Shown piece after piece: positions 61,098 through 64,000 of a stretch of 64,000 nt of DNA. The position numbers and the translations under genes are program-made. The notes under the pieces were generated by a model. The model saw only the letters and a program-made list of their open reading frames with translations. It ran no database searches and was not told the origin of the DNA. The stretch spans positions 19,369,452 to 19,433,451 of the forward strand of contig OX637294.1 of assembly GCA_951799445.1 (NCBI GenBank). Reading direction: 5' to 3'. Origin of the DNA: Pseudisothecium myosuroides. Lineage: Eukaryota > Streptophyta > Bryopsida > Hypnales > Lembophyllaceae. Position 1 is the stretch's first letter. Every line of letters starts with the position of its first letter.

Positions 61098-62895
61098 GTA
61101 TTACTTGACATTGGTGCTCAAGTAGTTATGTTAGGAAAACTTCTAGCTCAGAGCTTTTGGCTTCTTTCTAGTGACTTGGACCCATGTCATTTTACTATAG
61201 CAACATCGCTTGGGGGCACGGAGTAGTCTATGGGGATGACAAAGCACTACTAGAGAAATCAGTGTCCGTTTCTGCAAAGTTTTTACTAAAAGAGACAGTT
61301 GATTAGGACAGCTTGATTTGGACACTTTTTAGCATACTTCTGTTGATAATGCCACATAGGATGAAGGGCCTTTGGAATGTGCCACATCAATTAAAATCAA
61401 TTACCACGTCATCAAAAATTATTATTATTATTATTTTTTAAATAATAATATTATTATTATTAACAAAAAAATTATTATTATTTGGACATGCGCCACGTAG
61501 GCAAAATCTGCCAAATAAGCAAATATGCCACGTCATCTGACACACAACGTGGAAAGCACTACCACATCATCAGACTAATTACTATAATCCAATTCATTAA
61601 AATCCCCAATTTTTTGCACTTCAAAATTTAAAATAAGATATTCAGCTCTACATTCAAAGTAATCCAATGTACACGTGGAATAGGACTTCGAATGCCGCCA
61701 ACTTTGATGAGTGAAGAGAGGAAAAGACAAGGCCTTTATAGGAATGGTGTAGTAAGAGGTGAGACAACCCATATGGGATATGCAAATTGAAGCTCAACCG
61801 TTCATAGTTAAGTCACAAGTAGAAATTGTGATAAAAGTATAATTTCAGACCTCGTTTAGGCATAGTAGATTGAGTTTTTTCAAAAAACTTTGAACTAATA
61901 AAAGTTGAAAATTCAAGTTAAGTTTCACCTCCAAAAATCCGTTTGAGATTTAGAGACTCCAGTCAAAAGTTATGAGCAAATTTCAGATAGGATGTTTGAA
62001 ATTGTTTTAAAAAATGTCCTTTCCAACCCCTCTTCGAAATTTGTCCATAACTTTTTACTGGAGTCTCTAAATCTCAAAAGGATTTTTGTAGATGAAACTT
62101 AACTTGAATTTTCAACTTTTATTAGTTCAAAGTTTTTTGAAAAAACTCAATCTACTATGCCTAAACGAGGTCTGAAATTCTATTTTCATCACAATTTCTA
62201 CTTGTGACTTAACTATGAACGGTTGAGCTTCAATTTGCATATCCCATATGGGTTGTCTCACCTCTTACCACCCCACTCCTATAAAGGCCTTGTCTTCTCC
62301 TCTCTTCACACATCAAAGTTGGTGGCATTCAAGGTTCAATTCCAAAACAACATTGGATTACTTTGAAAATAGTACTAAGTTTTCTATCCTAAATTTTGAA
62401 GTGCCAAATTTACTATGGAAACCTTACAATAATTAAATGAATTTTATTAAATTATCTGTTGATGTGGTAGTCCTATCCACGTGGTGGATCTCATGACATG
62501 GCATTTATTGTGGATTTTTAAATGATAATAATAATAATTTATTATTATTATTGTTAATATTATTATTATTATTAATAATTTTTTATGATGTTGGCTCATG
62601 TATTAAACATTTTACAATTAACAAGTTTATGCAATCTATGTTGAATTGCAAAACTAGATGCAAAATTGCCATTCTTGCAACGCGAATAGTTAGTATCAAC
62701 ACAAAACAACAGAAATTGTGTTAATTCGGGCCCCCCTCTCTAGTAGTGAAGGAGCCACTACGACTTTGGTTCAAGGTGGGCACTAATGTGTACACTCACA
62801 TCTCCTTGAGATGTCTTGTAACAGGTGCTACCAGCTATGACATTTTATTGGGGCAACAAACTATATATACCATTGGTTTTGGTCATGATTCTTAG
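61098..62895 (+). pseudogene. Retropepsin-like aspartic protease, split by a CACTA-type element
   Basis: From 61098 the frame reads VLLDIGAQVVMLGKLLAQSF; DIGA sits where retropepsins have D(T/S)GA. After LGGTE there is a TAG at 61221. The frame is then cut at 61244 by the element at 61245-62748. It resumes in the same register at 62752 with EPLRLWFKV and continues to SYDILLGQQ, which fits the C-terminal I-L-G segment of the protease fold. A TAG follows at 62893. The protease would have cleaved the polyprotein. The DTG-to-DIG change and the stops mean it is dead. Confidence 0.75.
61242..62751. mobile_element. Non-autonomous CACTA-type foldback element, 1,504 bp, AAG duplication
   Basis: CACTACTAGAGA at 61245 and its inverse CTCTAGTAGTG ending at 62748 are the termini, and AAG flanks both (61242-61244 and 62749-62751). 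CACTA ends with a 3-bp duplication are diagnostic. Nearly all of the interior is one imperfect palindrome centred near 62010: the arms at about 61375-62000 and 62020-62600 pair, including ATT-rich tracts at both outer ends. No transposase is encoded. The arms share sequence with 4480-4890 and 19000-19320. Confidence 0.85.
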
Positions 62896-62949
62896 ACTGA
62901 GGAAGCATGGTTTAGACCGGGGTAGTCACAAGGAAATGGGCGAAAAGAA

Positions 62950-64000
62950 GTGATTTCTGTCAGTTTTGGTGCTTCTGTTGGTGTGGTTGAAGGCTTGGCG
63001 GCAGTGTTTAAATGTGTTGCAGAATGGTTTACGACTGGAGATTTGCTGCTTGAGGAAAATATGTCTGCTGTAAACTCACCTCCAGAGTTTGATTTGCAAA
63101 CACAAGGCGAAATTAAGCACTTTGTAAGTCATCCCAAAGATCCTATACTACCATGAATTTCACCAAAAGATTTGGCTGAGAAATGCCATACATTGGTAGA
63201 GGGAATAGACTAGCATCTATGGCGGCCGCAATCTACTCTACCACCTTTACAACAACTTGTGAATCTTCATGATGATCCAGTAGGTATAGTTTTTGTGGAA
63301 CTTTTTGCTGTGCTTGGTACTGGTTTAACTGCAGTTTTGGAGGCGGGATTGTCCATAAGAAGTTATACGTATGTGGACAACAATATTGTGGTGAGCAGAG
63401 CTGCAAAACACCATTTGGAACAGCTAAGGAAGCAATACCCAAAGCAACTACCTGCGAGTGCTATTCAAGGGTATATGTCTCGAATTCCTTCAGACATTGC
63501 TTTGATTAGAGAAGATCTTCTGAGGTTGGGCAAAGTGGACCTTGTGATGGCTGGATGGCCTTGTCAAGGGCATACTCGAGCAAGTCCTCGCCAAGGACTC
63601 CAAGACCCATGCTCAAGTTTATTTTGGGAGCTCTTGCAGTTGTTGCATTAGTGGCAACGTAGACAAGCCACAAGTGTAGCTTATATTTTTGAAAATGTGC
63701 CTCCATTAGGAGATAATGGAGCTCGAATTCACGAGGATGTCAAGGTGGTATATCAGCACCTTGGAGAGCCAATTGTAGTAGATGCTGCAGCTCTTGGTTC
63801 TTATGCCAATCGTTTGCGGTGGAAGTGGACCAATTTGGCTCATATGCCAGGGATTTCAGCGGCATTACATTGCATCCATCGTCCAAAGGGCAGACACTTG
63901 ATGACATTTTAGAGGACGGACGATCTGTCCAAGCAGTGGTGCAAGAAGATCAGACACCATTGGCTATAGTCAATCGTGTAGGGATGCCTCGATTAGCATT
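62950..64000 (+). pseudogene. Retroelement-borne C5-cytosine DNA methyltransferase (DNMT3-like), truncated by window end
   Basis: The frame at 62950-63912 contains, in canonical order, motif I (VELFAVLGTGLTAVLEAGL at about 63295), motif IV (GWPCQGHTRA with the catalytic Cys codon at 63562-63564), motif VI (ENVP at 63691) and a motif VIII-like stretch (DAAALGSYANRLRWKWTNLA). The RxRxxWxNL pattern and GLxxxxSSLFWELL text after motif IV resemble DNMT3 rather than CMT; the unpermuted motif order argues against DRM. Enzymes of this class transfer methyl from S-adenosylmethionine to cytosine C5. In-frame stops (63154, 63211, 63649) and a frameshift near 63880, after which the text TLDDILEDGRSVQ and PLAIVNRVGMPR continues to the edge, show decay. 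The second Gly of motif I is Val. Position after Gag and protease in the same direction indicates it is part of the retroelement, not a host gene. Confidence 0.85.

Noticed and set aside
63233..63706. Minus-strand ORFs opposite the methyltransferase
   Set aside because: Shadows; the plus strand holds the ordered DNMT motifs.

Overview
The window is nuclear DNA of a streptophyte plant. It is AT-rich, transposon-dense and has intron-rich genes. The evidence is a plant receptor-like-kinase catalytic domain of the non-RD class, a plant-type ESCRT-III VPS2 gene, plant-style LINEs, and Stowaway- and CACTA-like elements. An Sfi1-like gene (centrosome/basal-body family) favours a lineage with flagellate sperm (bryophyte, lycophyte, fern, cycad-type or charophyte alga), but this is inference. 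No rRNA, tRNA or CRISPR array was recognised.

Layout. 1-5.6 kb: non-coding, with TTAA-flanked DNA elements, a TIR element and a LINE scrap. 6.2-12.3 kb (+): eight-exon gene joining an LRR-like N-terminus to a protein kinase. 13.06-16.75 kb (-): complete 11-exon VPS2/CHMP2-type gene. 20.65-22.97 kb (+): three exons of cytochrome c oxidase subunit 6b; the first exon was not found, and the introns and stop codon carry transposons. 27.3-34.7 kb (-): decayed LINE (ORF1, endonuclease, reverse transcriptase, zinc-binding C-terminus) cut up by MITEs. 34.9-44.3 kb: non-coding repeats, including tandem arrays with a recurring AAGCTTCGCCGT motif, a Stowaway/mariner-like element with a nested TTAA element, and an unrecognised broken ORF. 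48.5-53.4 kb (+): ten-exon Sfi1-like, W-rich helical and coiled-coil protein gene. 57.4-64 kb (+): decayed LTR-type retroelement that continues past the window end.

The most notable system is that last element. It reads Gag (two zinc knuckles), then an aspartic protease, then a DNMT3-like C5-cytosine methyltransferase domain, with no reverse transcriptase before the methyltransferase. A 1,504-bp CACTA-type foldback element with a 3-bp target duplication sits inside the protease; removing it rejoins the reading frame. A second theme is a set of TTAA-flanked elements whose ends start CCCxTxAA, as in piggyBac-type transposons. One of them uses the stop codon of the COX6b gene as its target site.
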